DNA of 48,644 bases from Sphaerisporangium melleum (lineage in GTDB: Bacteria; Actinomycetota; Actinomycetes; Streptosporangiales; Streptosporangiaceae): contig NZ_BMNT01000010.1 in assembly GCF_014646695.1 (NCBI RefSeq), positions 56,822 through 105,465 of the forward strand, given 5' to 3'. This document shows positions 27,824 through 36,009 of the stretch, piece after piece. Position 1 is the first letter of the stretch, and every line of letters starts with the position of its first letter. The position numbers and the translations under genes were made by a program. The notes under the pieces are model-generated. The model made no database searches. It was given only the letters and a program-made list of their open reading frames with translations, and was not told where the DNA came from.

Positions 27824-29273
27824 CGAGGTACGCCTCCAATCCGTGCACTCCGCCCTCGCGACCGTAACCGGACTCCTTGTACCCGCCGAAGGGCGAGGTG
27901 GGGTCGAAGCGGTTGAAGGTGTTGGACCAGACCACTCCGGCCCGCAGCCGCTCGGCCATCCACAGGATGCGCGAGCCCTTCTCGGTCCACACCCCGGCGG
28001 ACAGGCCGTAGGGGGTGTTGTTGGCCTTCTCCACCGCCTCGGCCGGCGTGCGGAAGGTGAGGACGGACAGCACCGGGCCGAAGATCTCCTCACGGGCGAT
28101 GCGGTGCGACTGGGCGACGCCGGTGAACAGCGTCGGCGGGAACCAGAAGCCCTTGTCCGGGAGCGGGCAGGGCGGGGACCAGCGCTCGGCGCCCTCCTGC
28201 TCACCCGCCTCGCTCAGCTCCTTGATCTTGTCGAGCTGGGCGGCCGAGTTGATCGCGCCGATGTCGGTGTTCTTGTCCAGCGGGTCGCCGAGGCGCAGCG
28301 TGCCCAGGCGCCGCTTGAGGGCGGCGAGCAGCTCCTCCTCGATCGACTCCTGCACCAGCAGCCGGGAGCCCGCGCAGCAGACGTGGCCCTGGTTGAAGAA
28401 GATGCCGTTGACGATGCCCTCGACGGCCTGGTCGAGCGGGGCGTCGTCGAAGACGATGTTGGCCGCCTTGCCGCCGAGCTCCAGGGTGAGCTTCTTGCCG
28501 GTCCCGGCGACGGTGCGGGCGATCTGCCGTCCGACCTCGGTGGACCCGGTGAAGGCGACCTTGTTCACGTCCGGGTGGGCGACGAGCGCGGCCCCGGTGG
28601 CCCCGGCGCCGGTCACGATGTTCACCACGCCGGGCGGCAGGTCGGCCTGGCGGCAGATCTCGGCGAACGCCAGCGCGGTGAGCGGCGTGGTCTCGGCCGG
28701 CTTGAGCACCACGGTGTTACCGCAGGCCAGCGCGGGCGCGACCTTCCAGGCGAGCATCAGCAGCGGGAAGTTCCACGGGATGACCTGGGCGGCGACGCCG
28801 AGCGGGCGCGGGTCGGCGAAGCCCGCGCCGTCGGCGGTGCGGCGGCCGAACCCGGCGTAGGCCAGCTTGTCGGCCCAGCCGGCGTAGTAGAAGAAGTGCG
28901 CGGCGACCAGGGGAAGGTCGACGTCGCGGGACTCGCGGATCGGCTTGCCGTTGTCCAGGGACTCCAGCACGGCCAGTTCACGCGCCCGTTCCTGGATGAT
29001 GCGGGCGATGCGGAACAGGTACTTGGCGCGCTCGCGGCCGGGGAGGCGTCCCCAGACCGACTCGTACGCCTTGCGGGCCGCGGCGACGGCACGGTCGACG
29101 TCGGCGTCGTCCGCCATGGCGAACTCGGCGAGGACCTCCTCGCTGGCCGGGTTGATGGTCTTGGCCCGCTCGTCCCCCAGGGAGTCGACCCATTCGCCGT
29201 TGACGAACAGGCCATAGGACGGGCGGATGTCCACGATGTCGCGCGACTCGGGCGCGGGTGCGTATTCGAACAT
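27816..29273 (-). CDS. Aldehyde dehydrogenase
   Basis: A 485-residue NAD(P)-dependent ALDH of normal length. The cofactor domain shows IPWNFPLLMLAWKVAPALA and GNTVVLKPAE; FTGSTEVGR is at about 241-249. Catalytic residues: general base Glu265 in LELGGK and nucleophile Cys299 in GHVCCAGSR. The C-terminal PFGGYKESGYGREGG is present. It starts 12 bases after the deoC stop. DeoC splits 2-deoxyribose 5-phosphate into glyceraldehyde 3-phosphate and acetaldehyde, so oxidation of the acetaldehyde to acetate is the likely job (inference from operon). Confidence 0.95.
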   Translation of the reverse strand: MFEYAPAPESRDIVDIRPSYGLFVNGEWVDSLGDERAKTINPASEEVLAEFAMADDADVDRAVAAARKAYESVWGRLPGRERAKYLFRIARIIQERARELAVLESLDNGKPIRESRDVDLPLVAAHFFYYAGWADKLAYAGFGRRTADGAGFADPRPLGVAAQVIPWNFPLLMLAWKVAPALACGNTVVLKPAETTPLTALAFAEICRQADLPPGVVNIVTGAGATGAALVAHPDVNKVAFTGSTEVGRQIARTVAGTGKKLTLELGGKAANIVFDDAPLDQAVEGIVNGIFFNQGHVCCAGSRLLVQESIEEELLAALKRRLGTLRLGDPLDKNTDIGAINSAAQLDKIKELSEAGEQEGAERWSPPCPLPDKGFWFPPTLFTGVAQSHRIAREEIFGPVLSVLTFRTPAEAVEKANNTPYGLSAGVWTEKGSRILWMAERLRAGVVWSNTFNRFDPTSPFGGYKESGYGREGGVHGLEAYLDV

Positions 29274-29285
29274 GATCCGCCTGCC

Positions 29286-30257
29286 TCAGTCGAGGGTGAA
29301 GTAGTCGGGGCCGGCGTACCGCCCGGTGGTCATCTTCTGGCGCTGCATCAGCAGGTCGTTGAGCAGGCTGGACGCGCCGAGCCGGAACAGCGACGGGGTC
29401 AGCCAGTCGTCGCCCGCGGTCTCGTTGACCAGCACGAGGTGCTTGATGGCGTCCTTGGTGGTGCGGATGCCACCGGCGGGCTTCACGCCGACCACGCGCC
29501 CGGTCCGGTCGCGGAAGTCGCGCACGGCCTCCAGCATGACCATCGTGACCGGGAGGGTGGCGGCCGGGGAGACCTTGCCGGTGGAGGTCTTGATGAAGTC
29601 GGCGCCGGCCAGCATCGCGAGCCAGGAGGCGCGCCGGACGTTGTCGTAGGTCGCGAGCTCGCCGGTCTCCAGGATGACCTTCAGGTGGGCGTCCTCCCCG
29701 CCGGAGGCGGCGTCCCGGGCGCAGGCTTGTCTGATCGCGACGATCTCGTCGTACACCTTGCGGTAGTCACCGGCCAGGAACGCGCCGCGGTCGATCACCA
29801 TGTCGATCTCGTCGGCGCCGGCCTGGACGGCCTGCCGGGTGTCGGCCACCTTGACGTCCAGGAACGATCGGCCGCTGGGGAACGCGGTGGCCACGCTCGC
29901 GACCTTCACTCCGGAGCCCGCGAGCGCGTCCACGGCGCGCTCGACCAGGTCGGGGTAGACGCACACCGCGGCGACCTTGGGGACAGAGGGGTCGCCGGGG
30001 TCGGGACGGACGGCCTTGGCGCACAGAGCGCGCACCTTGCCCGGGGTGTCGGCCCCCTCCAGCGTGGTCAGATCGACCATGGAGATGGCCAGGTCGATGG
30101 CCTGGGCCTTGGCGGTGGTCTTGATGGAACGGGTGCCGAGCATCGCGGCGCGCTGGTCGGCGCCCACGCGATCGACGCCGGGCAGGCCGTGCAGGAATGC
30201 CCGCAGGGACGCGTTCGACGACGCGATCTCCGCGGGCGAGGTCGTCAGTGTTGACAC
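29286..30257 (-). CDS. deoC: Deoxyribose-phosphate aldolase
   Basis: A 323-residue class I DeoC. The Schiff-base Lys is in ADFIKTSTGKV, and the phosphate loop GVKPAGGIRT follows; VCVYPDLV and EIDMVIDRGAFLAGDY are family segments. The length fits the longer (about 320-residue) DeoC subfamily. It catalyses reversible cleavage of 2-deoxy-D-ribose 5-phosphate in deoxynucleoside catabolism. The start is a GTG at 30257, with GGGAAG directly before it, a tight spacing. It is the first gene of a leftward operon with two ALDH-family genes and diverges from the 57-aa gene at 30489. Confidence 0.95.
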   Translation of the reverse strand: MSTLTTSPAEIASSNASLRAFLHGLPGVDRVGADQRAAMLGTRSIKTTAKAQAIDLAISMVDLTTLEGADTPGKVRALCAKAVRPDPGDPSVPKVAAVCVYPDLVERAVDALAGSGVKVASVATAFPSGRSFLDVKVADTRQAVQAGADEIDMVIDRGAFLAGDYRKVYDEIVAIRQACARDAASGGEDAHLKVILETGELATYDNVRRASWLAMLAGADFIKTSTGKVSPAATLPVTMVMLEAVRDFRDRTGRVVGVKPAGGIRTTKDAIKHLVLVNETAGDDWLTPSLFRLGASSLLNDLLMQRQKMTTGRYAGPDYFTLD

Positions 30258-30326
30258 CTTCCCAGCATCGCCGACCGGCCTGATTGTTCCAAACCGGGAA
30301 CTCCGGCCGGCGACCCCTGAATGGCG

Positions 30327-30440
30327 GCCTAAGGCGGGGCGGGCGGGCCTAAGGCGGGCGTAGGGGGCTTAGGCGCTCGCCGGGCCGCCCGGGGCGGAGA
30401 GATAAGGCTTTCGCCCGATGTGCCGGGGGCCGCCTTAGCC
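30327..30440. promoter_or_regulatory. Array of GCCTWAGGC-like elements in the deoC / 57-aa gene divergent promoter
   Basis: GCCTAAGGC occurs at 30327-30335 and again at 30347-30355, exactly 20 bases apart; GGCTTAGGC at 30366-30374 and GCCTTAGCC at 30432-30440 differ from the palindrome GCC-TWA-GGC by one base. The first three lie on one face of the helix (spacings 20 and 19). The region is otherwise GC-rich and non-coding, so these look like binding sites for a dimeric regulator. Confidence 0.5.
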
Positions 30441-30488
30441 GGAATCTAGAGGTGTCGGAAAAGACCAGACACCAAAGGAGACGCCGAG

Positions 30489-30662
30489 ATGGCTCCCGAA
30501 CTTCACTACCAGCTCATCCAGCACCGCGTGGCCGAACTGCACGGCGAGGCCGACGAGCGCCGCCGCGTCCGTGAGGCCGCCTCCGGCCGGCAGACGGCCT
30601 CCGGACGCGACACCTCGCAGCACCGCCTGCGCGCCGCCTTCGGCAAGCTGCGCCTGTCGTGA
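30489..30662 (+). CDS. Small conserved-looking protein of unknown function (57 aa)
   Basis: A 57-residue ORF with a good ribosome-binding site: AAAGGAG at 30474-30480, 8 bases before the ATG. It starts APELHYQLIQHRVAELHGEA and continues with a basic, helical stretch, ending AAFGKLRLS. I recall similar very short actinobacterial proteins with the ELHxQLxxxRxAELxxEA opening, annotated only as hypothetical. It precedes a LAL regulator on the same strand by 194 bases. No membrane segment, signal peptide or Cys is present. Confidence 0.6.
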   Translation: MAPELHYQLIQHRVAELHGEADERRRVREAASGRQTASGRDTSQHRLRAAFGKLRLS

Positions 30663-30856
30663 CCCGCCCCGGTCACGGCGGCGCCGGCCCGGCCCGGCCC
30701 CACGTGGGGTACGGAGGCGGACCGGAGCCACGCCACCACGCCAGGCTGAAACCCGTCCACCCGATGCCCGGCCGGAGCCTCCCTCCCGGCCGGGCATCGA
30801 AGCCACCGTGAGAAGCGACCTCGAAAAGCAGTACGAAAGATGTCAGAGGGCATGAA

Positions 30857-33742
30857 ATGCTGGCGGACATGGTGGGCCGGATGGTGAGCCCCGTCTTCGT
30901 GGGGCGGAACGCGGAGCTGCGAACGCTGTCCGAGGCGTTCGAGCAGGCGCGTAAGCAGTCGGCGTCCGCCGTCCTGGTCGGCGGCGAGGCCGGCGGGGGC
31001 AAGACCCGCCTGGTCTGCCGCTTCACCGAGGAAGCCGCCTGCACCGGCGCGCACGTCCTGGCCGGCGGCTGCGTGGAGCTGTCCACCGAGGGCCTGGCCT
31101 ACGCGCCGTTCACCGCGGCCCTGCGCCAGCTCGTCCGGGAGATGGGCGCGGCCGACGTCGCCGCCCTGCTCCCCGAGGGCGCCGCCCGCGATCTGGCCCG
31201 GCTGCTGCCCGAGTTCGGCGAGCCCAGCGGTGAACGCGAGACCGAGACCGGCCGGGCGCGGCTCTTCGAACAGTTCCTCACCCTGCTCGAACGCCTCGCG
31301 GAGCGGCGGCCGGTCATCCTGACCATCGAGGACATCCACTGGGCCGACCGGTCGACCCGCGACCTGATCGCCTTCCTCAGCCGCAACCTGCGGGCCGCGC
31401 CGGTACTGATCATCATGACGTACCGCTCGGACGAGCTGCACCGCCAGCACCCGCTGCGCCCGGTGCTCGCCGAGCTGAGCCGCCTGGAAGGGGTCGCCCG
31501 CGTCGAGTTGCCCCGCCTCAGCGAGAGCGAGGTCGCCGCGCAGATCGCCGGCATCCTCGGCGGTGAACCCGAGACGGCCCTGGTCCGCCGGGTCTACCAG
31601 CGCAGCGAGGGCATTCCGCTGTTCGTCGAGGCGCTGATGGAACGCGACGACGACTCCTCCGTCCCCGACTCGCTGCAGGATCTTATCCTCGGCTCGGTGG
31701 AACGGCTCCCCGAGGACACCCAGCGGGTCCTGCGCATCGCGTCGGCCGGCGGCAACCGCGTCGGCCACGAACTGCTCGCCGCGGTCACCGAGCTGTCCGA
31801 CGTGGACCTGGAGAACGCCCTGCGCCCCGCGATCGCCGGCAACGTCATGCAGGTGGACGGACGGGCGTACGTCTTCCGGCACGCGCTGATCCGCGAGGCC
31901 GTCCACGAGGAGATGCTCCCCGGCGAACACAACCGGATCCACGCCCGATTCGCCGAGGTGATCGACCGCGACCGCGCTCTCGTCCCGCCCGGGCGGGCGG
32001 CCATCGAGATCGCCCACCACTGGTACTCCGCCCGCGACAGCCTCTGGGCGCTCATCTCCGCCTGGGAGGCCGCCGCCCAGGCCGCCTGCGCGTTCGCCTA
32101 CACCGAGCAGGTGCAGCTCCTGGAGCGCGTGCTCTCCCTCTGGGACCGCGTCCCGGACGCCGCCGAGCGCATCGGCGCCGACCATGTCCGGGTGCTGGAG
32201 CTCGCCTCGGAGGCCGCCATCATCAGCGGCGAGACCGAGCGCAGCATGAAGTTCGTCAAGGGCGCCCTCGCCGAGCTGGACGAGACCACCGAGCCGGAAC
32301 GGGTCGCGGCCCTGCTCGTGCGCAAAGCGCAGCTCACCCTCGACCGCGGCCGGCGCGGCGCGATGCCCGACCTGCGGTACGCCGAACGCCTCGTACCCGC
32401 GCCGGGTGCCGTCCGCGCCCAGGTGCTCGGGCGGCTCGGCATGTTCCTGATGTTCAGCAACGCGACCGCCGAGGGCACCGCGGTCACCGAGGAGGCGCTG
32501 CACATCGTCCGCGACCTCGGCGACTCCTGCATGGAGGCCGAGCTGCTCATCAACCTCGCCCTCGGCCAGTCGCTGGACGGCGACATGATCGGCGCGCTGC
32601 GCACGAACGATCGGGCCAAGGAGATCGCCGCCGGCGTCGGCGCGCAGCGCACCGTCCTGCGCGCGCTCGGCAACAAGGTCGACGCGCTGAACAACCTCGG
32701 CCGCTCCGAGGAGGCCGTGGCCCTCGCGCTGGAGGGGGAGACGCTGGCCAGGCAGTACGGCCGCTACCGGGTGAACGGCACGTTCATCGCCAACAACCGG
32801 GCCGAGGCGCTGGAGGCCCTCGGCCGCTGGGAGGAGGCCGTCGAGGTCATCGAGTCGGCTCTGGTCCTCGAGCCGATCCCGAAGGTCCGCGGCCACCTGC
32901 GCCGCCTGCGCGGGCAGATCGCCGCCGGGCGTGGTGAGGTGGAGCTGCTGGAGCGCATCATCGCCGAGGTCGGCGCCCTGCAGAACGAACGCGAAGAGTA
33001 CGCCCAGGAGTGGCTGATCAACCTGCGGCTGCACGTCGAGCTGCACCTGCTGCGCGGCCGGCCGGCCAAGGCCCTCGACGAGGTCGAGACGATGCTGGGG
33101 GCGGCCGGCACGCCGCACTTCAGCAACGCGATGCTCGGCCGGCAGTTCATGGCACAGGCCCGGCTGGCCTGCGAGGTGGCCGCCGGGGGCGACCCCGAAC
33201 GGGCGCGCGCGGTGTGGAGCCGGGCCGAGGAGCTGTTCGCCGTCATGCGGTCCGACGGGCCGGTGACCGACGCGTTCGGGCTGATGACCACCGGCGAGCA
33301 CGACGCCGCCGCCGAGGCGTGGGAGCGCCTGGGACGCCCGTACCCCCGGGCCCGGTCGCTCACCCAGGCCGCCGCGGCCCGCGCCAAGGCCGGTGACCGG
33401 GAGGGGGCCGCGGCGCGGCTGCGTACGGCCCACCCGATCGCCCTCGCCCTCGGCGCCCGGCCGCTGCTCGGCGAGATCGAGGCACTGGCCCGCCGGGTCG
33501 GCGCGACGGTCACCGGCGCCCCCACCGAAGACCGCCCGGACGCCGCCGCCGACCTGACGCCCCGCGAGCTGGAGGTGCTCCGGCTGGTCACCCTCGGCCG
33601 GTCCAACCGCGACATCGCGGGCGAGCTGTTCATCTCGGCGAAGACCGTGAGCGTGCACGTCTCCAACATCCTCGGCAAACTCGGCGTCACCACCCGGGGC
33701 GAGGCCGCCGCGGCGGCCCACCGCCTCTCCCTGTTCGCCTGA
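30857..33742 (+). CDS. LuxR-family ATPase transcriptional regulator (LAL type)
   Basis: A 961-residue regulator. The N-terminal ATPase domain shows FVGRNAELRTL (residues 14-24), Walker A GGEAGGGKTRL (about 42-52) and the Walker B-like LTIEDIHWADRSTRDL. A long TPR-rich middle (about 380-860) resembles MalT-type sensor domains. The C-terminal LuxR helix-turn-helix covers about 895-955: LTPRELEVLRLVTLGRSNRD, then IAGELFISAKTVSVHVSNIL. ATG 30857 follows AGAGGG by 8 bases. Unlike the LAL protein at 8.1 kb it has no low-complexity insertions. Targets are unknown; the upstream palindrome array and the 57-aa gene are candidates. Confidence 0.92.
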   Translation: MLADMVGRMVSPVFVGRNAELRTLSEAFEQARKQSASAVLVGGEAGGGKTRLVCRFTEEAACTGAHVLAGGCVELSTEGLAYAPFTAALRQLVREMGAADVAALLPEGAARDLARLLPEFGEPSGERETETGRARLFEQFLTLLERLAERRPVILTIEDIHWADRSTRDLIAFLSRNLRAAPVLIIMTYRSDELHRQHPLRPVLAELSRLEGVARVELPRLSESEVAAQIAGILGGEPETALVRRVYQRSEGIPLFVEALMERDDDSSVPDSLQDLILGSVERLPEDTQRVLRIASAGGNRVGHELLAAVTELSDVDLENALRPAIAGNVMQVDGRAYVFRHALIREAVHEEMLPGEHNRIHARFAEVIDRDRALVPPGRAAIEIAHHWYSARDSLWALISAWEAAAQAACAFAYTEQVQLLERVLSLWDRVPDAAERIGADHVRVLELASEAAIISGETERSMKFVKGALAELDETTEPERVAALLVRKAQLTLDRGRRGAMPDLRYAERLVPAPGAVRAQVLGRLGMFLMFSNATAEGTAVTEEALHIVRDLGDSCMEAELLINLALGQSLDGDMIGALRTNDRAKEIAAGVGAQRTVLRALGNKVDALNNLGRSEEAVALALEGETLARQYGRYRVNGTFIANNRAEALEALGRWEEAVEVIESALVLEPIPKVRGHLRRLRGQIAAGRGEVELLERIIAEVGALQNEREEYAQEWLINLRLHVELHLLRGRPAKALDEVETMLGAAGTPHFSNAMLGRQFMAQARLACEVAAGGDPERARAVWSRAEELFAVMRSDGPVTDAFGLMTTGEHDAAAEAWERLGRPYPRARSLTQAAAARAKAGDREGAAARLRTAHPIALALGARPLLGEIEALARRVGATVTGAPTEDRPDAAADLTPRELEVLRLVTLGRSNRDIAGELFISAKTVSVHVSNILGKLGVTTRGEAAAAAHRLSLFA

Positions 33743-33787
33743 CGGGGGTGGAGGCGCACCCGGGGGCCTCGGGTAGGGTGGGGCGAA

Positions 33788-33883
33788 CACCGAAGGGGAG
33801 TAGTCCCAACCGCGTGGTCGACATGCTGGCGTAAGCCCGGTCGCGCGGGCCTCGGTCCTCCGGGGCGGACGAGACCTTCGGCC
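33788..33883 (+). promoter_or_regulatory. yybP-ykoY manganese riboswitch aptamer
   Basis: The leader contains the conserved blocks of the yybP-ykoY class: CCGAAGGGGAGTAG at 33790-33803 and GGACGAGACCTTCGG ending at 33881. The base stem P1 is CCGAAGG (33790-33796) with CCTTCGG (33875-33881); stems GC-rich and self-complementary lie between. This class binds Mn2+ and turns on exporter genes, and the gene downstream is a member of the GDT1/UPF0016 cation exporters, a known target. Confidence 0.9.
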
Positions 33884-33917
33884 CGTTGTCGTGTGCGAGC
33901 ACGCGACCGGGCCGAAG
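33876..33917 (+). terminator. Riboswitch expression-platform hairpin
   Basis: CTTCGGCCCG (33876-33885) pairs perfectly with CGGGCCGAAG (33908-33917); inside, GTCGTGTGC pairs with GCACGCGAC with one G-T pair. The first arm uses the same bases as the 3' side of riboswitch stem P1, so P1 and this hairpin exclude each other. Without a T run it may act as an unusual terminator or a barrier to expression when Mn2+ is low. Confidence 0.65.
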
Positions 33918-33986
33918 CGTCGTGCCACGGAGATCCCCGGTGCCGCTTCCACCCCGGTCGCGCGGAGAGGGAAGGGCGACCCCCAC

Positions 33987-34553
33987 GTGGAAGCATTCTG
34001 GATCAGTCTCGGCGTCATCTTCGTCGCCGAGCTGGGCGACAAGAGCCAGCTCATGGCCATGACGTTCGCCACCCGGTTCAAGCCGCTGCCGGTGCTGGCC
34101 GGCATCACCCTGGCGACCGCCGTGGTCCACCTGCTGAGCGTCGGGCTCGGCGGTCTCATCGGGGACGCGCTCCCCACCACCGCCATCGCGGTGGTGGCAG
34201 GTGTGGCGTTCCTCGGCTTCGCGCTGTGGACGCTGCGCGGTGACGAACTGAGCGAGGAGGAGTCCCGCAAGGCCGACCGCGCCACCCGCAGCGCGCTGAT
34301 CGCGGTCACCGTGGCGTTCTTCCTGAGCGAGCTCGGCGACAAGACCATGCTCGCCACCATCACCCTGGCCACCCAGCACGGCTGGTTCGGCACCTGGATC
34401 GGCTCGACCGTCGGCATGGTGGCCGCCGACGCGCTGGCCATCGTCGTCGGCCGGATGCTCGGCCGGCACCTCCCCGAGAAGGTCATCCGCTACGGTGCCG
34501 CCGCCGCCTTCGCCGTCTTCGGCGTTCTCCTGCTCGCCGAAGCCCTCCTCTGA
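33987..34553 (+). CDS. GDT1/TMEM165 (UPF0016) family manganese/cation exporter
   Basis: A 188-residue membrane protein with two homologous halves, each of three predicted membrane segments, each carrying the family motif ExGDKxxxx: VAELGDKSQLMAM (about residue 13) and LSELGDKTMLATI (about 113). The family exports Mn2+ (or Ca2+) in exchange for protons; the manganese riboswitch in its leader supports Mn2+. The start is a GTG at 33987 preceded by GAGAGGGAAGG; the frame is open back to 33891 but this runs into the riboswitch hairpin. The linker EEESRKADRATRS is cytosolic by the positive-inside rule. Confidence 0.93.
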   Translation: MEAFWISLGVIFVAELGDKSQLMAMTFATRFKPLPVLAGITLATAVVHLLSVGLGGLIGDALPTTAIAVVAGVAFLGFALWTLRGDELSEEESRKADRATRSALIAVTVAFFLSELGDKTMLATITLATQHGWFGTWIGSTVGMVAADALAIVVGRMLGRHLPEKVIRYGAAAAFAVFGVLLLAEALL

Positions 34554-34573
34554 CCGAACCGTCGCAGCCGGCC

Positions 34574-34621
34574 GGGTGCGTGATCGAACGCGCGCCCGGC
34601 CGCTCGAACGATCACGCACCC
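34574..34621. terminator. Bidirectional terminator between exporter and murB
   Basis: GGGTGCGTGATCG (34574-34586) is exactly complementary to CGATCACGCACCC (34609-34621) with a 22-base loop, between two convergent genes. Confidence 0.7.
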
Positions 34622-34638
34622 TGCCGAAGCCGGGTGTC

Positions 34639-35760
34639 TCAGAGGTGCAGGCCCACCAGGATGGGCTCGGTGACCAGGGTGACGCCGAACTTGGCCTCGA
34701 CGCCGTCCCGGACCTCCCGGGCGAGCGCCAGCAGGTCGGCCGCCGTCGCCCCGTGGTGCGGCGCCCGGTGCGGTACGCCGAGCGCGACCTCCTCCGGGTC
34801 GGCGGGGAAGCCGGTCACCGCGTGGCCCCCGGGGTTGGTCAGCGCGAGCGTGTGCTTGGTGGAGATGCGGGCCGGGCCGCGCCCGTACCCCTTGGCGAAG
34901 CCCGCGTGCTCGATCAGCCACGCGGCCGGCACCTTGACCGCACCGTCCGGCATCTCATGCCGGGGGAACCCGGGGGCCCGGCGGTCCAGGTCGGCCGCCT
35001 GGCCGGCGTCCAGCACCGGGTTGGTGAAGAACGACCCGGCGCTGCAGGTGTCGGGGTCGGCGGCGTCCAGCACCATGCCCTTGCCGCGGCGCAGCTCCAG
35101 CACGGCGTGCCGGGCCTCGTGCAGGGTGACCCGGTCGCCGGGCTTGACGCCCAGCCTGCCCGCCAGCTCCTGGTAGGCGACCGGCCGGGACGTGCCGGAC
35201 TTCTCCAGCGTGTAGGTGACGGCGAGCACCACATAACGCGCGAGATCGGCCTTGAAGGCGCTGTGCCGGTAGGCGAACCCGCACTCGGCGGCGTCCAGGT
35301 CGAGCACCTCGCCGGCGCGGCGGTCGTAGACGCGCACCCCGGTCACCGTCTGCGAGACGTCCTGCCCGTACGCGCCGACGTTCTGGATCGGGGTCGAGCC
35401 GACCAGGCCCGGGATGCCGGACAGGCACTCGACGCCCGACCAGCCCTCGGCGACGGCCCGGGTGACCAGCGCGTCCCAGTCCTCCCCCGCCTGGGCGGTG
35501 ACCACGACGCGGTCGCCCTCGTCCCGGACGGCGACGCCGCGCGAGCCGACCCGCACCACCAGGCCGTCGAACCCCTCGTCGGAGATGAGCACGTTGCTCC
35601 CGCCGCCGAGGACCAGCACCGGCTCGCCGTCCCGGTCGGCCGCGGCCACCAGCGCGACGAGCTCGTCCGCGGTGGCGGCCTCGGCGAAGGCGCGGGCCCG
35701 CCCGCCCACTCTCAACGTCGTGAACGGCGCCAGCCGTACACCTGCCAGTCGGTCAGCCAT
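34639..35760 (-). CDS. murB: UDP-N-acetylenolpyruvoylglucosamine reductase
   Basis: A 373-residue type I MurB, the FAD/NADPH enzyme that makes UDP-MurNAc for peptidoglycan. The FAD-binding segment VLVLGGGSNVLISDEGF, GIPGLVGSTPIQNVGAYGQD and the catalytic region SAGSFFTNPVL (proton-donor Ser) and the late TEPILVG (Glu) are present; the substrate-area Arg is in FAYRHSAFK. ATG 35760 matches the family start (LAPFTTLRVGGRA follows at once). It is the last of a leftward run that begins with the tRNA/rpmG/hadAB block, separated from the glycosyltransferase-like gene by 249 bases with no evident feature. Confidence 0.95.
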   Translation of the reverse strand: MADRLAGVRLAPFTTLRVGGRARAFAEAATADELVALVAAADRDGEPVLVLGGGSNVLISDEGFDGLVVRVGSRGVAVRDEGDRVVVTAQAGEDWDALVTRAVAEGWSGVECLSGIPGLVGSTPIQNVGAYGQDVSQTVTGVRVYDRRAGEVLDLDAAECGFAYRHSAFKADLARYVVLAVTYTLEKSGTSRPVAYQELAGRLGVKPGDRVTLHEARHAVLELRRGKGMVLDAADPDTCSAGSFFTNPVLDAGQAADLDRRAPGFPRHEMPDGAVKVPAAWLIEHAGFAKGYGRGPARISTKHTLALTNPGGHAVTGFPADPEEVALGVPHRAPHHGATAADLLALAREVRDGVEAKFGVTLVTEPILVGLHL

Positions 35761-36009
35761 GCGTCTTTTCCCCGGACCTGCCAAAGCGGCGCGCGCCGGC
35801 CGCGCGCCGGGCATCAGCCTAACGGCCACCCCCGCCCGCCCCACCACACCCGGCTGCCCCCCGGCCGCGCCGGCGCCGCAGAATCGGCACCCCCGCGCCG
35901 AGGTCGCTCATCTCGGGTGCGGGCCGAGGAACCAGGTCACCCGGCCCGGCATGGCCGATCACCCATGGGCCGGCCACCCTCGTGGACCGGGTCGGGATGG
36001 CCGGGCCGG

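Noticed and set aside
27726-30254. 842-codon plus-strand frame over the deoC-ALDH operon
   Set aside because: Antisense shadow of deoC and ALDH, both of which show complete catalytic motifs on the minus strand.
33891-33986. Upstream start of the GDT1-type exporter
   Set aside because: It would place the start inside the riboswitch hairpin and add 32 residues that are absent from the family.
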